A DNA stretch of 64,000 bases. Source: Botryotinia globosa (taxonomy: Eukaryota; Ascomycota; Leotiomycetes; Helotiales; Sclerotiniaceae). The notes under the pieces are model-generated. The model was given only the letters and a program-made list of their open reading frames with translations. It had not been told where the DNA came from and did no database searches. Shown here in pieces: positions 1 to 14,500 of this stretch (positions are counted from its first letter, which is position 1; the number at the start of each line of letters is the position of its first letter). The stretch is from positions 1,638,501 to 1,702,500 of the forward strand of contig RCSZ01000005.1 of NCBI GenBank assembly GCA_014898425.1, read 5' to 3'. The position numbers were made by a program, and so were the translations under genes.

Positions 1-611
1 AAACATTATACTATATTCTAATTATATATATAGAATATAGAAATTTCATATAATATTACAAGAAATTCCAATATTAAAATATTAATTTAGAATATTTCTA
101 TAATTATTAAAAAACTTTGAAATATTTAATATTATACTATAAATTATTAATTTAATTCGAAAAATAATTTAAATAATTATTTTTACTTCTATTCTTATTG
201 ATAATAAAAGATTTTAATTATTTTTTATTTCTAATATTACAATTACTAATATTAATTAAATTCTACTCTTTCTTTATCTAAATCAAATAATAATTAAAAA
301 ATATAATAAAAATACTTTCTAATATTAATATATCTTATAAATATATATTTTTATAATATATATTCATTTATTCCTAAAAAATTATATCTAATTCTTTAGA
401 ATTCTAAAAATATTATTAGCTTTATTTTAATTAATAAAGAAGGAATTATTTAAATAAATTCTGATTTTTATATATATAAATTGTTTTCTAAAATATTAAA
501 TAAATCCATAGCTTAATATATCCCTATACCCCTCAAAAGATTCCTAGAATTAGCTTTAAACCAGCTTAATGAATGTTAATAAATATTATTACTACTACTA
601 CTACTACTATT
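1..611 (+). mobile_element. Tad-like LINE, copy A (3' end only)
   Basis: This is the last ~0.6 kb of the 6-kb LINE family. It aligns by eye with 7789-8507 and 13808-14543, including the A/T-converted remnant of the 'CCCTATACCCCTC' block at about 520-536. It ends in a (TAC)n tail at about 588-610. The rest of the copy lies outside the window. The sequence is heavily converted to A/T and no frame is open. Confidence 0.75.
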
Positions 612-734
612 TAGATTCTAATCAAAAGTAATTAGATTCTATATTCCTATCATCCTTTCTTTTTTCCTTTCTTCTTTCCAAAAAGAATAAAAAACATATT
701 AGAATTTAAAAATGAAAAAAAAAAATTCAGAATA

Positions 735-1000
735 TATTAATAGAACTATAGAATCTATTAATAGAATTGTAGAATCTATTGATGGAATTGTAGAATCTAT
801 TAATAGAATTATAGAATCTATGATAAAATTATAGAATTTATAATAATAAAACTATAAAAGCTATAATAATAGAATCTATAATAAAACTATAGAACCTATA
901 ATAATAGAATCTATAATAAAACTATAGAATCTATAGTAATAGAATTTATAATAAAATTATAGAATCTATAGAATCTATATATATAAGATTAGAATCTATT
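735..1000. repeat. Tandem satellite, unit about 18-22 bp
   Basis: Degenerate tandem copies of a unit built from TAGAATCTATTAATAGAATT and variants such as ATAATAGAATCTATAATAAAAC run through this block, about 12 units. It does not match the LINE copies. It lies in the 1.8-kb spacer between LINE copies A and B. Confidence 0.8.
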
Positions 1001-2159
1001 ATAGAATCTTGCTATTTTTCATTAGAATTTAAGTAGTATGAAAATAAAAAGATATCAATTTTATTGATATGAGAGTAATTTATGAGATTTTTAATAATGT
1101 GAAAGTAATTTACTGTTTAAAATATTATTTTACAAATTAATATAAATATCTTAAAATCTCTAAGTATGATAAATCATTTGTTTATAAGATTGTATTTAGA
1201 TAATAATTTCAAATCCTTGAAATTTATTAAATTTCAAATAAAGCCCTAATATAATATATAATAAATTAATAAAGAAATTCATTACTAATTCAATTTTATT
1301 ATCATTTTTAAATATAATTTCTCTTTATTATTATTATAGCTCTTCTTTTGACTAAAATCTATTTTAAAAATAACTAATTCGAATTCTATAACTTTTATTT
1401 TTTGTTTTTCAAATCTATAATATAAATTTTATGAAGACTAGTTATAAAAGTTTGAACCTATAATTTAATACCTATAAAAATTTGAATTTATAATTTTATT
1501 ACCTATAAAGATGAACTACAAAAATTGATTAGTTATACTTTAATAATACTTCCACTATACCAAGAATACATATACTATACCCAATCAGAAGAACAACTCA
1601 AACACCATTTCGCAATTGAATACCATACAACATAAAATACTATGGAAATACCATACAGAATTCCCACTTATACTATTAAAGTATTTAATAGAGTTCCATC
1701 TTCTGTTTTCGATTTTGAATTTTAAAACTATATAAAATTTAAGTTAATTGAATTAATATTTTTAAAATCTAAAACTTTGAAATTTCGAAAATTCGAAAAA
1801 AAGAAATCGATTTGCTTTTGATAGAATGAGAATTTATATTCAATAAGATTTTGCTTCTCCTTTTTTGGTTTTTGATTTTGAAATTATTTGTTTTTTAAAA
1901 ATATATAAATCTATAATATTAGAATTCGAGAATATTTTATCGATATATAATCTTTGAAATTGTAAAAAAAATAGAAAATTTGAATCTTTAACATTCAAAA
2001 GACTCAAAAAGAAAACGATTTGCTTTTGATCATCTAATAATTTCTATTTAACAATCCAAAAAAAATTCTTTTTTATATTTTTAATTTTGAAAATATATTA
2101 AATCTATAGTTACTAAAATACAATAATGTTTCTTTAATATAGAATATTCAAAATCCTAA
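1001..2159. other. AT-rich spacer, no gene seen
   Basis: No open frame and no recognisable element. About 1550-1680 is a little less AT-rich than its surroundings and may be an older remnant of something else. About 1690-2100 is rich in TTTGAAATT/AAAATTCGAAAA-like words that resemble the minisatellite downstream. Confidence 0.5.
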
Positions 2160-2395
2160 AAATTCTGAAAATCTAAGAGATTGAATAATTAGAAAATCTT
2201 TGAAGTTTGAAAATTCTAAAATCTTAAGATTTTCGAAAATCCAAAATATTTAGAAAATTCGAAGATATTCGAGGTATAAATCCGGAAAATCTTATAAATT
2301 TTGAGAATCCGTAATATTTAAAAGATTAAAAGATATTCGAAATATAAAAAATTTGAAAATAATTTGAAAATATAGAGTTCTATTAGTTTTCTATT
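2160..2395. repeat. Degenerate ~110-130 bp minisatellite, left part
   Basis: Imperfect repeats built from words like AAAATCCTGAAAATC, GATATTCGAGGTAT and ATTAGTTTTCTATTAAAC. The same unit is found at 14565-14900 and about 15195-15300. Its right edge is where the LINE array B+C begins, and the unit resumes after that array, so this appears to be the interrupted target. Confidence 0.6.
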
Positions 2396-2405
2396 AAACT
2401 TTTGA
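2396..2405 (+). repeat. Target-site duplication AAACTTTTGA (left)
   Basis: AAACTTTTGA occurs here, at 8508-8517 between LINE copies B and C, and as GAACTTTTGA at 14544-14553 after copy C. The spacing matches the boundaries of both copies. Confidence 0.6.
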
Positions 2406-2690
2406 TGCTCACATTCATTTACTATTCATATAATTCAGATCGACACAACATCCCAAAATCAAGATATCTTTGTATTTTCGACTTTATTATATAGAATTAA
2501 CTCTCTATATTCTCTATAAATCTTTTCATTTAATTCAATAATTGTTTTTATAATAATATTATTAAATAATAGATTCATAATATTAAATTGTTTTTTATAA
2601 TTATTAAATCCTAGATTTATATATTTATTGGATTTATAATCCCTATTTAATTTTAATTAACTTTATATAATTAAAATAAATAAAAATAAA

Positions 2691-3098
2691 ATGAATATTC
2701 AAATACTTTCTTTTTTTAAAACTAATTATTATAATCAAAATACTATTTCAAATATATTAAATATTATCAAAAAACAATTGAATACTTTTGAATATATTAC
2801 GAAAAGCAAATATATAATTATTACAAATTTTATAATATTACTCAATATCTTTATAATATTCTATACAAATACACCTAATATAATTTTTATAAAGGAATTT
2901 ATTAGTTTTATAATTAATTTTATAACTATTATTATTTTTATTAATACTATTACTTTTTTTATACTTTTCGATATCTATATCCAACTTTTTATTTATATTA
3001 TATTCACTATTAATTCTAAAATCTTTATAAAAACAATTAAATCTAATAATATAAATAATATTAGAAATAATATACTTTTTAAATCTAGAAATATATAA
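2691..3098 (+). pseudogene. 5' open frame of LINE copy B, possible ORF1 remnant
   Basis: A 135-codon frame made almost wholly of Ile, Asn, Phe, Tyr, Lys and Leu lies where ORF1 of a Tad-type LINE would be, near the 5' end and on the coding strand. No zinc knuckle or other domain can be seen. The matching stretch of copy C (about 8770-9160) has stops. The composition is what RIP produces, so this is probably a chance survivor within a dead ORF1. Confidence 0.35.
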
Positions 3099-4795
3099 TC
3101 CAAAAAAACTTTCTATAGTTTTATATCAAAAAGAAATTCCATTTCGAATTATATCTAACATCAGAATTAAAGATTATTTATTAAATACAAACTCCTAACT
3201 TTATTCAATTAACCCTTTATTTTCATTCTCTAATAACATTTTATAAAAATTATCAAAGATTTTTTTTTAATTGATATTCTAATAATCTTATTTATAATTA
3301 CAAACTAAATTATTATTTCTATAACTAATAATATTTATAATTTATTTTATAATAAATATAATTGATAAAAAATATTATAAATATTAAATACTATATCCCT
3401 AATTATTTCAAAGATTTAATATAATTATACAATTATAGAAATCCCTATTTCCTTTATAAATCTAAATAATAAAATAATTATAATAAATAAAATCTTTATT
3501 TTCAATAAGATTTTTATATAAATCAAGAAGTATTTAGTTATTATCAAATCCTTTAATTATAAAATTAATAAATATTTTAATAAAATCATTTGAATTATCT
3601 TATTTATTAAAATAATTTACTCTTTCACTTTTTTCAATATTAATAATTTTTTCAAATTAATTAAAAAAAAATATATTATAATTTAATATAATCTAAATTA
3701 TTAAAAATACTATTCCCTCTCTAAATATAATCAATTCTTTCTTTATATTCATTATAATTATCAAACAAATATATATAAAAGATTAATAAATATTAATTAT
3801 ATAATATTATTTAAATATACTAATTATTATAATTTATTTGAGATTGAATATAATAAATACTCTATTACCTTTTGATATAAGAATAATATTATAATACTTC
3901 TTATCAAAAACAAATTTAAAATTATTTGGAAAATAAAGAAGATTTAATATAAAATAATTAATACATTTATTAAAATTTTTGAAATAAAAATATTTAATAC
4001 TTCTACAATTATAATTATAAAATCTATTAATAAATGTAAGTATAATATTATCATTACTCAATATAAACAAATTAAACTTATTCTTATTACTAATCAAATT
4101 TCAATCTAAAATCAAATACAAGTTTTTATAATTGTAATCTAAATATTTATTCTTTTTTAAATAAAAACCTTTAGAATATATTCAAAAATAAATAAAGGAA
4201 AGGATAAGATTGCTTTTTGTTATATACAAAGTTTTAATAAGTTTAATATATTCAACTCTGAAAACATATTTTATTAATATTAATATAATATAATAAATCT
4301 TATAATAAAATCTATAATCAATAAACCTAACAATATAATTTATAGATTTATTAGATTAATATTAATAGAAATATTTCTATATATATAACAATTCTTATAA
4401 TCTTTAATACCTAATAAATCGATATTATATATATTTAGAAATTTTAAATAATTATTAATATATAGATTCAAAATCATTCGAATTATAATTATTATATTCC
4501 AACAAACTTCTAAGATCTTAAAAACCCTAAAGAATTAGATTGCCTTTAGGTTATAATATATATATATATAAACATTAGTTTATATATATAATAATATTGC
4601 TTTATATATAATAAGGATTTTCTCTAAATTAATATGAATAAAAACACTATATTCGATTTATATTATCAATTGAATAATAATAAAGTAATTGATTATATAT
4701 TCTATCTAATTCTATTATTTTAATATTTAACAAAAAATGATTTTAATATTTAATATTATATATTCAAATTAGAATTATAATTTAGATATAAGGAC

Positions 4796-5700
4796 TTGAA
4801 TTTAATATATAAATCTAATAATAATAATATAGATTTTATTAATATCTTTAATAAATATATATACAAAATTAATTATAGTATTAATTTTATTTTTTTAAAT
4901 ATTTTTATTATTAGGATTATTATTAGAAAAGATATATATAATAGTTTGGATTATAAAATACAAATCATTATTATTCTAGAATAGAATATAATTCTATTAG
5001 AATAATATTATTATAGAATTCTAGAAATAGAATTGAAAAAACTCTTTAATCTAATATATATCAATATAATTTTTTTTTTAATTTTTTTTTCTTTATAAAT
5101 GAAATAATAATTGAGATATATATAATAGATTTTCTAATAATAATAAATATTATTATTTATATAATTAATAAATCTAATAAAAAAAATAATAAAACTATAT
5201 TATAATAAATCTTCAAATATAAGAAAATATATTAGAATTATTTTTATAAATATAATATCTTAAATAAAAATATTCTTTAAATAATTCAAATTTTTTATAA
5301 AATGATTTAATAAATAAAATATAATTATTAAAAGAATATTATAAATAAAATCAAAAATAATAAAAAGCTTTATAAAATTATTAATTAATATAAATTAAAA
5401 TCTAATCTAAAATTATTCTTATTATATATTGATAGAAATCTTATTAAAGATATTATAGAAAAGATTGAGATCTTATATAAAAAGATTTTTAATTACTTTA
5501 ATATTTCTAATAATCTCGAATATAATCTCCTTGAAAATTGAAATAAATTAAATATTCTAAAATGATTTTAATTTATTTTATTAAAAAAATTAAATATAAT
5601 ATTATTAGAATTTTGAATATTTTTTTAAATATTAATTATATTATAATATAAATATTCAAAATTATTAATTAATAATTAGTAATATTTTATATAAATTGTA
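4796..5700 (+). pseudogene. LINE ORF2 remnant (endonuclease-RT linker), copy B
   Basis: In this frame the remnant reads NSLDYKIQIIIILE, then RILEIELKKLFNLIYI, and in a frame that continues to about 5560, LYKII-x-stop-YKLKSNLKL, DRNLIKDIIEKIEILYKK and NNLEYNLLEN-stop. The order and spacing fit the region before the RT domain in fungal Tad-clade ORF2. The stop after LYKIIN and the one after LEN fall where family members have Trp (TGG to TAA or TGA by G-to-A). RT, YADD box and RNase H should follow downstream but are too degraded for me to place. Confidence 0.6.
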
Positions 5701-8507
5701 TAATCAATATTTAATATTTAATTTGATTTTATAAATCTAAAAATTTATTAAAATAATTATATTATTCAAAATTAATAAAAAAAATAGATTCTTTATTTAT
5801 TTCTAATAATTAATTATATTTATTTTCTATATTTTAAAAAATTTAAAGAGAATTGTAGCTTATTATTTAATATAAATCATATTAATTAATAATATTCTTA
5901 ATTTATAATATAAAAGAATTTTTTTTAAAAGAATTATTATAAATCTAATTATTTATTTTATATATAATATAAAAACTATTTTTTCCCAAAAATTGAAAAT
6001 TATTATAATTATTATAAATATTCAAAATATTTTTGATATATTTCTAAAATAAAGATTATTAGAAAAATTAATTAAATAAAATTAATCTTTAATTTTTTTA
6101 AAACTAATTGATTTTTTTTTAATTAATATATTTAAATTTATTTAAAAAATTTAATTATATTTAATTATAGAATTATATATAAAATATCATAAAACTTCCT
6201 TTTCTTTTTAATTTTATATATAATATATTTAATTGAATTTATATTATAAAATATAAAATTATATTTTGAATATATTAATAATCTCTATTTATATTAAATC
6301 TTCTAATTCCTGAATATCAATATCCTTATTTTAATGAATAATATAAAAAAGATTTTTGAATAAAATAATAATAATAAGATTATCTTTATTTTCAAGAAAT
6401 TCGAAATAATCTATTATATTAAAAAAAAAGGGATTATATTTCTTTTTATATTATTAATAAAAAACTTATTATTATATCAATTATTATAATCAAAAATAAA
6501 ATATAATTTATTCTAAAATAATTTAGAATTTGATTTAATAAAAAACTTTTTTTTAAAAAATATATTATTATAAAGATTATTAAAGTTTAAATAATAATAT
6601 ATTTTATTTATAATTTTGTAAAAATAATTAATAGTTCTTTAATTTCAGTTTTATATAAAACTATTATTATTTATATTATTCTTTTTTTTATATATAAAAT
6701 CGAAATATAATTTAATAATAAAATAAAATCACTTTATATTCAATATATTATTTATAATCTTATTATATTTTTCTAAATAGATTAATATATTAATCTATTA
6801 GAATAAATATTTGTTTTAATATTTAGAGATATATTTTCGATTTAGAAAACTATTTTGATAATTGTTTTTTTTTAAAATATAAATATTTCATTTATTAATA
6901 TAATATTAAATAAAACTAAATTTTATTTCATTATATATATTTAATTAATAAATATTTTTTATTCTATAATTCATTAGATTATATTTTTATTTATTATTAA
7001 AAATAGAAATATTAATTAATAATAAAAATCTAAAACTAAAATTCAGTATTTAAAAATAATCCTTTTTAATATTATATATTCTATATTATAATCTTTATAT
7101 TTCTTTTTAGAATATTAAATAAATCTAATAAAAAATATTAATAAGGAAATAGTAATTATTAATTTCAAGAAATAATAATCTTATCTTTTTCTTAATAAAA
7201 TCTTAATCTTTTCAAATGATTTTGAATAAATTATTAATAAAAAAAAACTTATTGAATATAAATATATAATATATTAAAACAAAAAGAAAATCACTATTAA
7301 CTTAGATTTAATTAATAATATTTTATATATCTTCAATTCAAAAGTAATTAGAATTTATTTAAATTTTAAATATATTCTAAAAACCTTTTTATTTAATAAA
7401 TAATATTTATAACTTTATATTGATAATATTTTAATAATTTAATATTTATGTAATAATATATTTAATTTCTCCCAATAAACCTTCTATATTTATTAAAATA
7501 TTATATAGATTTTTAATATCAGAATTTATTAATCCTTTAGATATATAGAAATTAAAAGAAACAAAATTATTAATAAACTTGTTAATTTTGAAATCTACAA
7601 ACTCATTTGAGATTTAGAATTTGTTTTAATATTTACTATTAATAAAATAAAGATTATTATTAGAAAACTTTATAATTAAATAAAATAATTTTAATAGAAA
7701 AAACAATAATTCATTTTTTTAAATACCTATAATAAATGAAATCTTATCTATATAATTGAGTTTCCTTTAAAATTGAATTTATTAAAAAAAACATTATATT
7801 ATATTTTAATTATATATATAGAATATAGGGATTTCATATAATATTATAAAAAGTTCTAATATCAAAATATTAATTTGAAATATTTTTATAATTATTAAAA
7901 GATTTTTAAGTATTTAATACTATACTATAAATTGCTAGCTTAATTTAGGAAATAATTTAAATAATTACTTTTATTCTTATTTTTATTGATAATAAAAGGC
8001 TCTAGCTATTTCTTATTTCTAATATTATAATTATTAATATTAATCGAATTCTTCGGAATTATTTAATTTTATACTAGGTATCTACCCTTATTAAAAATAT
8101 TTGATTACCTTTTTCCCTCTTTTTCTTTTTCTTTTTCTCTTTTTTTTTTAATCAAACCCTACTTTTCCTTTATCTAAATTAAATAATAATTAAAAAATAT
8201 AATAGAAATACCTTCTAATATTAATATATCTTATAAACATATACTCTTATAATCTATATTTATCTATTTCTAAAGAACTATATTTAATTCTTTAAAATTC
8301 TAAAAATACTATTAATTTTATTTTAATTAATAAAAAAAGAATTATTTAAATAAACTCTAATTTTAATACATATAAATTATTTTCTAAAATATTAGATAAA
8401 TTCATAGTTTAATATATTCTTATATCTCTCAGGAGATTCCCAGGGTTAACCTTAAGCTAGCTCAATAAATATTAATAAATATTATTACTACTACTATTAC
8501 TACTATT

Positions 8508-8517
8508 AAACTTTTGA
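8508..8517 (+). repeat. Direct repeat AAACTTTTGA between LINE copies B and C
   Basis: This 10-bp word is both the right flank of copy B and the left flank of copy C, so the two elements abut head-to-tail with only this sequence between them. Confidence 0.6.
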
Positions 8518-11500
8518 TAGATCAATATAATATCCTAAAATCGAGGTATCTTTATATTTTCAATTTTATTATATAGAATTAATTCTCTATATTTTTTATA
8601 AATTCTTTTATTTAATTTAATAATTGTTTTTATAATAATATTATTAGATAATGGTTTTATAATTTCGAATTATTCTTTATAATTATTAAATTCTAAATTT
8701 ATGTATTTATTGGATTTATAATCTCTATTTAATTTTAATCAATTTTATATAATTAAAAAAAGAAGTGGAATAAATATTCAAATGTTTTTTTTTTTAAAAA
8801 CTAATTATTATAATCAAAATGATATTTTGAATATATTAAATATTAACAAAAAGTAATTTAATATATTCAAATATAATATAAAAAGTAAATGTGCAATTAT
8901 TATAAATCTTATAATATTATTCAATATTTTTGTAATATTTTATATAAATATATTTAATATAGTTTTTACAAAGGAATTTATTGATTTTATAATTAATTTC
9001 GTAATCATTATTATTATTTTTGTATTTTTTGATATCTGTATCTAATTTTTTGTTTATATTATATTTATTATTAGTTTTAAAATCTTAATAAAAATAATTA
9101 AATTGGATAATATAAATGATATTAAAAAAAATATATTCTTTAAATTTAAAAATATATAATTTAAGAAAATCTTTTATAGTTTTATATTTAGAAAAAGTTT
9201 TATTTTGAATTATATTTAATATTAAAATTAGAGATTATTTATTAAGTATAAGCTTTTGGTTTTATTCAATTGATTCTTTATCTTTGTTTTTTGATAACAA
9301 TTTGTGAAAATTATTCAAAATCTTTTTTTAATTAATATTTTAATAATTTTATTTTTAATTATAAATTAAACTATTATCTTTATATTTTATAATATTTGTA
9401 ATCTATTTTATAATAAATATAATCAATAAAAAATATTATAAATATTAGATACTATATTTTTAATTATTCTAAAGATTTGATATAATTATATAATTATAGA
9501 AACTCCTATTTTCTTTATAAATCTAAATAATGAGGTAATTATAATAAGTAAGATCTTTATTTTCATGAAAGTTTTTATACAAATAAAAGAGTATTTAATT
9601 ATTATCAAATCCTTTAATTAAAAAATTAATAAATATCTTAGCAAAATTATTTAAATTATTAAAACAATTTATTTCTTTACTTTTTTCAATATTAATAATT
9701 TTTTCAAATTAATTGAAAAGAAGTATATTATAATCTAATATAATTCAAATTATTAAAAATATTATTTTCTCTTCAAATATATTCGATTTTTTCTTTATAT
9801 TTATTATAATTATTGAATAAATATATATAAAAGATTAATAAATACTAATTATATAATATTATTTAAATATATCAATTATTATAATTTATTTAAAACTAAA
9901 TATAATAAATATCTTATTTTTTTTTAATATAAAAATAATATTATAACATTTTTTATTAAGATCGAATTTAAAACTATTTAAAAGATAAAAGAGATTTAAT
10001 ACAAAATGATTAATATATCTATTGAAATTCTTGAAATAAAGATATTTAATATTTTTGTAATTATAGAGTTTATTAATAAATACAAATATAATAGTATTAT
10101 TATTTAATACAAATAGATTAGATTTATTCTTATTATTAATTAAATCTGAATTTAAAATTAGATATAAGTTTTTATAATTGTAATTTAAATATTTATTCTT
10201 TTTTAAATAAAAACTTTTAGATTATATTTAAAAATAAATAAAGGAAAGAATAAGAATACTCTTTATTATATATAAAGCCTTAATGATTTTATTATATTTC
10301 ATCTCGAAAATATATTTATCAATATTAATATAATATGATAAACTCTATAATAAAATTTATAATCAATAAATTTAATAATATAATCTTTAGATTTATTAAG
10401 TTAATATTAATAAAAATATTTCTATATATATAATAATTCTTATAATTTCTAATATTGAATAAATTAATATTATTTCCATTCAGAAATTGAAATTTTAAAT
10501 AATTATTAATATATAAATACAAAACCATCTAAATTATAATTATTATATTTCAATAGATTTTTAGAATTTTAAGAATTTCAAAGAATTAAATTGTTTTTGG
10601 ATTGTAATATATATATAAAAACATTAATTTAAACATATAATAATATTACTTTATATACAATAACGACCTTTTCTAAATCAATAAAAATACAAATATTATA
10701 TTCAATTTAGATTATTAATTGAATAATAATAATAAACTAAATTATCTATCTTATCTAATCCTGTTATTTCAATATTTAATAAAAAACAATTTTAATATTC
10801 AATATTATATATTCAAATTAAAAATATAATCCAAATACAAAGGCTTAAATCTAGTATATTAATTTAATAATAATAGTATAGATCTTATTAATATCCCTAA
10901 TAAATTTTTATATAAAACTAATTATATTATTAATTTCATTTTTTCAAATATTCTTTTTATTAATATTATTATTAAGGAAGATATATAAAATAACTTGGAT
11001 TATAAGATATAAATCATTATTATTCTAAAATAGAATATAATTTTATTAGAGTAATTTTATTATAGGATTCTGAAAACAAAATTAAAAAAACTCTTTGATC
11101 TAATATATATTGATATAATTCATTTTTCTGATCTTTTTTTTCTTACAAATAAAGTAATAATCGGGATATATATAATTAATTTTATTATAATAATAAATAT
11201 TATTATTTATATAATTAATAAATTTAATCGAAAAATAATAAAACTATATTATAATAAATCTCTAAATATAAGAAGGTATATTAGAATTATTTTTATAAAT
11301 ATAATATCTTAAATAAAAATATTCTCTAAATAATTCGAATTTTTTATAAAATAATCTGATAAATAAAATATAAATACTGAAAGAATATTATAAATAAAAT
11401 CAGAAATAATAAAAAGCTTTACAAAATTATTAATTGATATAAATTAAAATTTAATATGATATCATTTCTTTTATATATTAATAGAAATTTAATTAAAGAT

Positions 11501-14500
11501 ATCATAAAGAAAATCAAAACCTTATATAAAAAGGTTTTTGATTACTTTAATATTTTTAATGATTTCAAATATAATCCCCTTAAAAATTGAAATAAATCGA
11601 ATATTTTAGGGTAATTCTAATCTATTTTAATAAAAAAATCGAATATAATATTATTACAATCTTTAATATTTCATTAAATATTAATTATATTATAATATAA
11701 ATATTCAAGATTTATTAATTAATAATTGATAATACTTTATATAAATTTAATAATTAATATTTAATATTCAATTTGATTTTATAAACTTAAAAGTTTATTA
11801 AAATAATTATATTATTTAAGATTAGTAAAAAGAATAAATTCTTTATTTATTTTTAATAATTAATTATATTTATATTTTATATTTTAAAAGATTTGGAGAG
11901 AATCATAATTTATTATTTAATTAATGTAATTATATTGATCAATAATATTCTCAATTTATAATATAAAAAAGTTTTTTTTAAAAGTTATTATAGATCTGAT
12001 TATTTGTTTTATATATAATATAAAACTATTTTTTCTTAAAAACTGAAAATCATTATAATTATTATAAATATTCAAGATATTTTCGATATACTTTTAAAAT
12101 AAAGATTATTAAAAAGAATAATTAAATAAGATTAATTAAATCTTTTTTTATTAATCGATATATTTGAATTTATTACAAGAATTCAATTATATTCAATTAT
12201 AAAATTGAATATAGAATATTCTAAAACTCTTTTTTCTTTTTAATTTTCTATATATTATATTTAGCTAAATTTATATTATAGAATATAAAACTATATTTTG
12301 AATATATTAATAATCTTAATTTATATTAAGCCATTTAATTTTTAGATTTTAATATTTTATTTTAATAAATAATATAGGGAAAATTCTTGAATAAAGTAAT
12401 AATAATAAGATTATTTTTGTCCTTAGGAAACTCAAAATAATTTATTTTATTAAAAAAAAGGGGATTATCTTTTATTTTTTTAATAAAGAGTTTATTATTA
12501 TATTGATTATTATAATTGAAAATGAAATATAATTTATTCTGAAGTAATTTAAAATCTGATTTGATAAAAAACTCTTTTTCAAAAAATAGATTATTATAAG
12601 GATTATTCAAGCTTAAATAATAATATATTATATTTATAATTTTTTAATTTTAGTTTTATATAAAATTATTATTATTTATATTTCTTTTATATATATATAA
12701 AATTGAAATATAATTTAATAATAAAACGAAATCATTTTGTATTCAATATATTATTTATAATTTTGCTATTTTTTTTCAAATAGATTAATACATTGATCAA
12801 TTGAAATAAATATTTATTTTAATATTCAGAAATATATTTCTAATTTAGAAAATTATTTTAAAAATTATTCTTATTAGAAATAGAAATATTCTATTTATTA
12901 ATATAATATTGAATAAAATCGAGTTTTATTTTAATATATATATTTAATTAATAAATACTTTTTATTTTATAATCTATTAGATTATATCTTTATATATTAT
13001 TAGAAATAAGGATATTAATTAATAGTAAGAATCTAAAATCAAAATTCAGTATTTAAAAACAATTTTTTTTAATATTATAAATCTTATATTACAATTTTCA
13101 TATTTTTCTTTAGAATATTGAATAAATTTGATAAAAAATATTAATAAAGAAATATTAATTATTAATTTCAAAAAATAATAATTTTTTTTCTAATAAAATC
13201 TCAATCTTTTTAAATCGTTTTGAATAAATTATTAATAAGAAAAAGCTTATTAAATATAAATATATAATATATCAAAATAAAGAGCAAATCTCTATTAACT
13301 TGAATTCAATTAATAATATTTTGTATATTTTTGATTTAAAAACAATCGAAATTTTTAAATTTTTTAAGAATTTTTTAAGAATTTTTTTATTTAATAAATA
13401 ATATTTATGACTTTATATTAATAGTATATTAATAGTATATTAATAGTATATTAATAATCTAATATTTATTTAATAATATATTCAATTTCTTTTAATAAGT
13501 TTTTTATATTTATCAAAATATTATACAAATCTTCGATATTAGAATTCATTAATTCTCTCAATATATAGATATTAAAAAAACAAGATTGTTAATAAACTTA
13601 TTAATCTTGAAGTTTGTAAATCCATTTGAAATTTAAAATCTATTTTAATATCTATTATTAATAAAATAAGCATTATTATTAAAGAGTTTTATAATCAAAT
13701 AAAATAATTCTAATAAAGAAATAATAATCTATTTTTTCAGATATATATAATAACTAGAATCTTGCTTATATAATTAAACTTTCTTTAAAATCGAATCTAC
13801 TAAAAAAAACATTATATTATATTCTACCTATATATATAGGATATAAAGATTTCATAAAATATTATAAGAAATTAATATTAAAATACTAATTTAGAATATT
13901 CCTATAATTATGAAAAGATTTCTAAATATCTAATATTATACGATAAATCATTAATTCAATTCAAAAAATAGTCTAAATAATTATTTTTATTTTATTTTCA
14001 TTGATAACAAAAGGTTTTAATTTTTTTTCATTTTTAATATTATAATCATTAATATTAACAGAATTCTTTAAAATTATTCGATTTTATACTAATATTTGTT
14101 TTTACTAAAAATACTCGATTTCCTTTTTTTTTTCTTTTTCTTTTTCTTTTTCCTTTTCTTTTTTCTTTTTTCTTTTCAATTAGATTTTGTCTTTTCTTTA
14201 TTTTATTTAATTTAAAATAATAATTAAAAATATAATAAAAGTTCCTTTCAATATTCATACACTGTATAGATTCATATCCTTATAATATTATATTTGTTTA
14301 TTTCTAAAAAATTATATCTAATTTTTTAGAATTCTAAAATATCATTAGCCTTATCTTAATTAATAGAAAACAAAATATTTAAATAAATCCTGATTTCTAT
14401 ATATATATATATATATATATTGCTTTTAAAATATTAAATAAATCCATAATTTAATATATCCTCATATTCCTTAAAAGATTCCCAAGATTGGCCTTAAGCT

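Larger units (their letters stand above)
2406..8507 (+). mobile_element. Tad-like LINE, copy B (full length, RIP-degraded)
   Basis: A ~6.1-kb element whose 5' region carries the block GATCGACACAACATCCCAAA (about 2440), shared with the other full copies, and whose 3' end is a (TAC)n tail at about 8485-8506. It is flanked by AAACTTTTGA direct repeats. Reading the + strand at about 5366-5560 gives the linker before the reverse transcriptase (LYKII-x-x-YKLKS, later IEK-x-EILYKK and LEYNLLEN). This resembles ORF2 of fungal Tad/MGL-type LINEs as I remember them. Conserved Trp positions are stops, as RIP would produce. Open frames on the - strand (3834-4097 and the equivalents in other copies) are antisense frames left in AT-rich DNA, not genes. 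Confidence 0.75.

Noticed and set aside
3834..4097. Open frames conserved between LINE copies on the strand opposite to ORF2 (3834-4097 -, 10325-10528 -, 19747-19944 +, 33929-34120 +, 34330-34593 +, 35772-35975 +)
   Set aside because: They recur because the copies are homologous, but they run antisense to the RT-linker frame. AT-rich RIP'd DNA keeps such frames open by chance, and they hold no domain.
8103..8150. Pyrimidine tract as a polypurine tract of an LTR element
   Set aside because: The elements lack LTRs and end in a TAC tail, and truncated copies are anchored at that tail, which fits a LINE.
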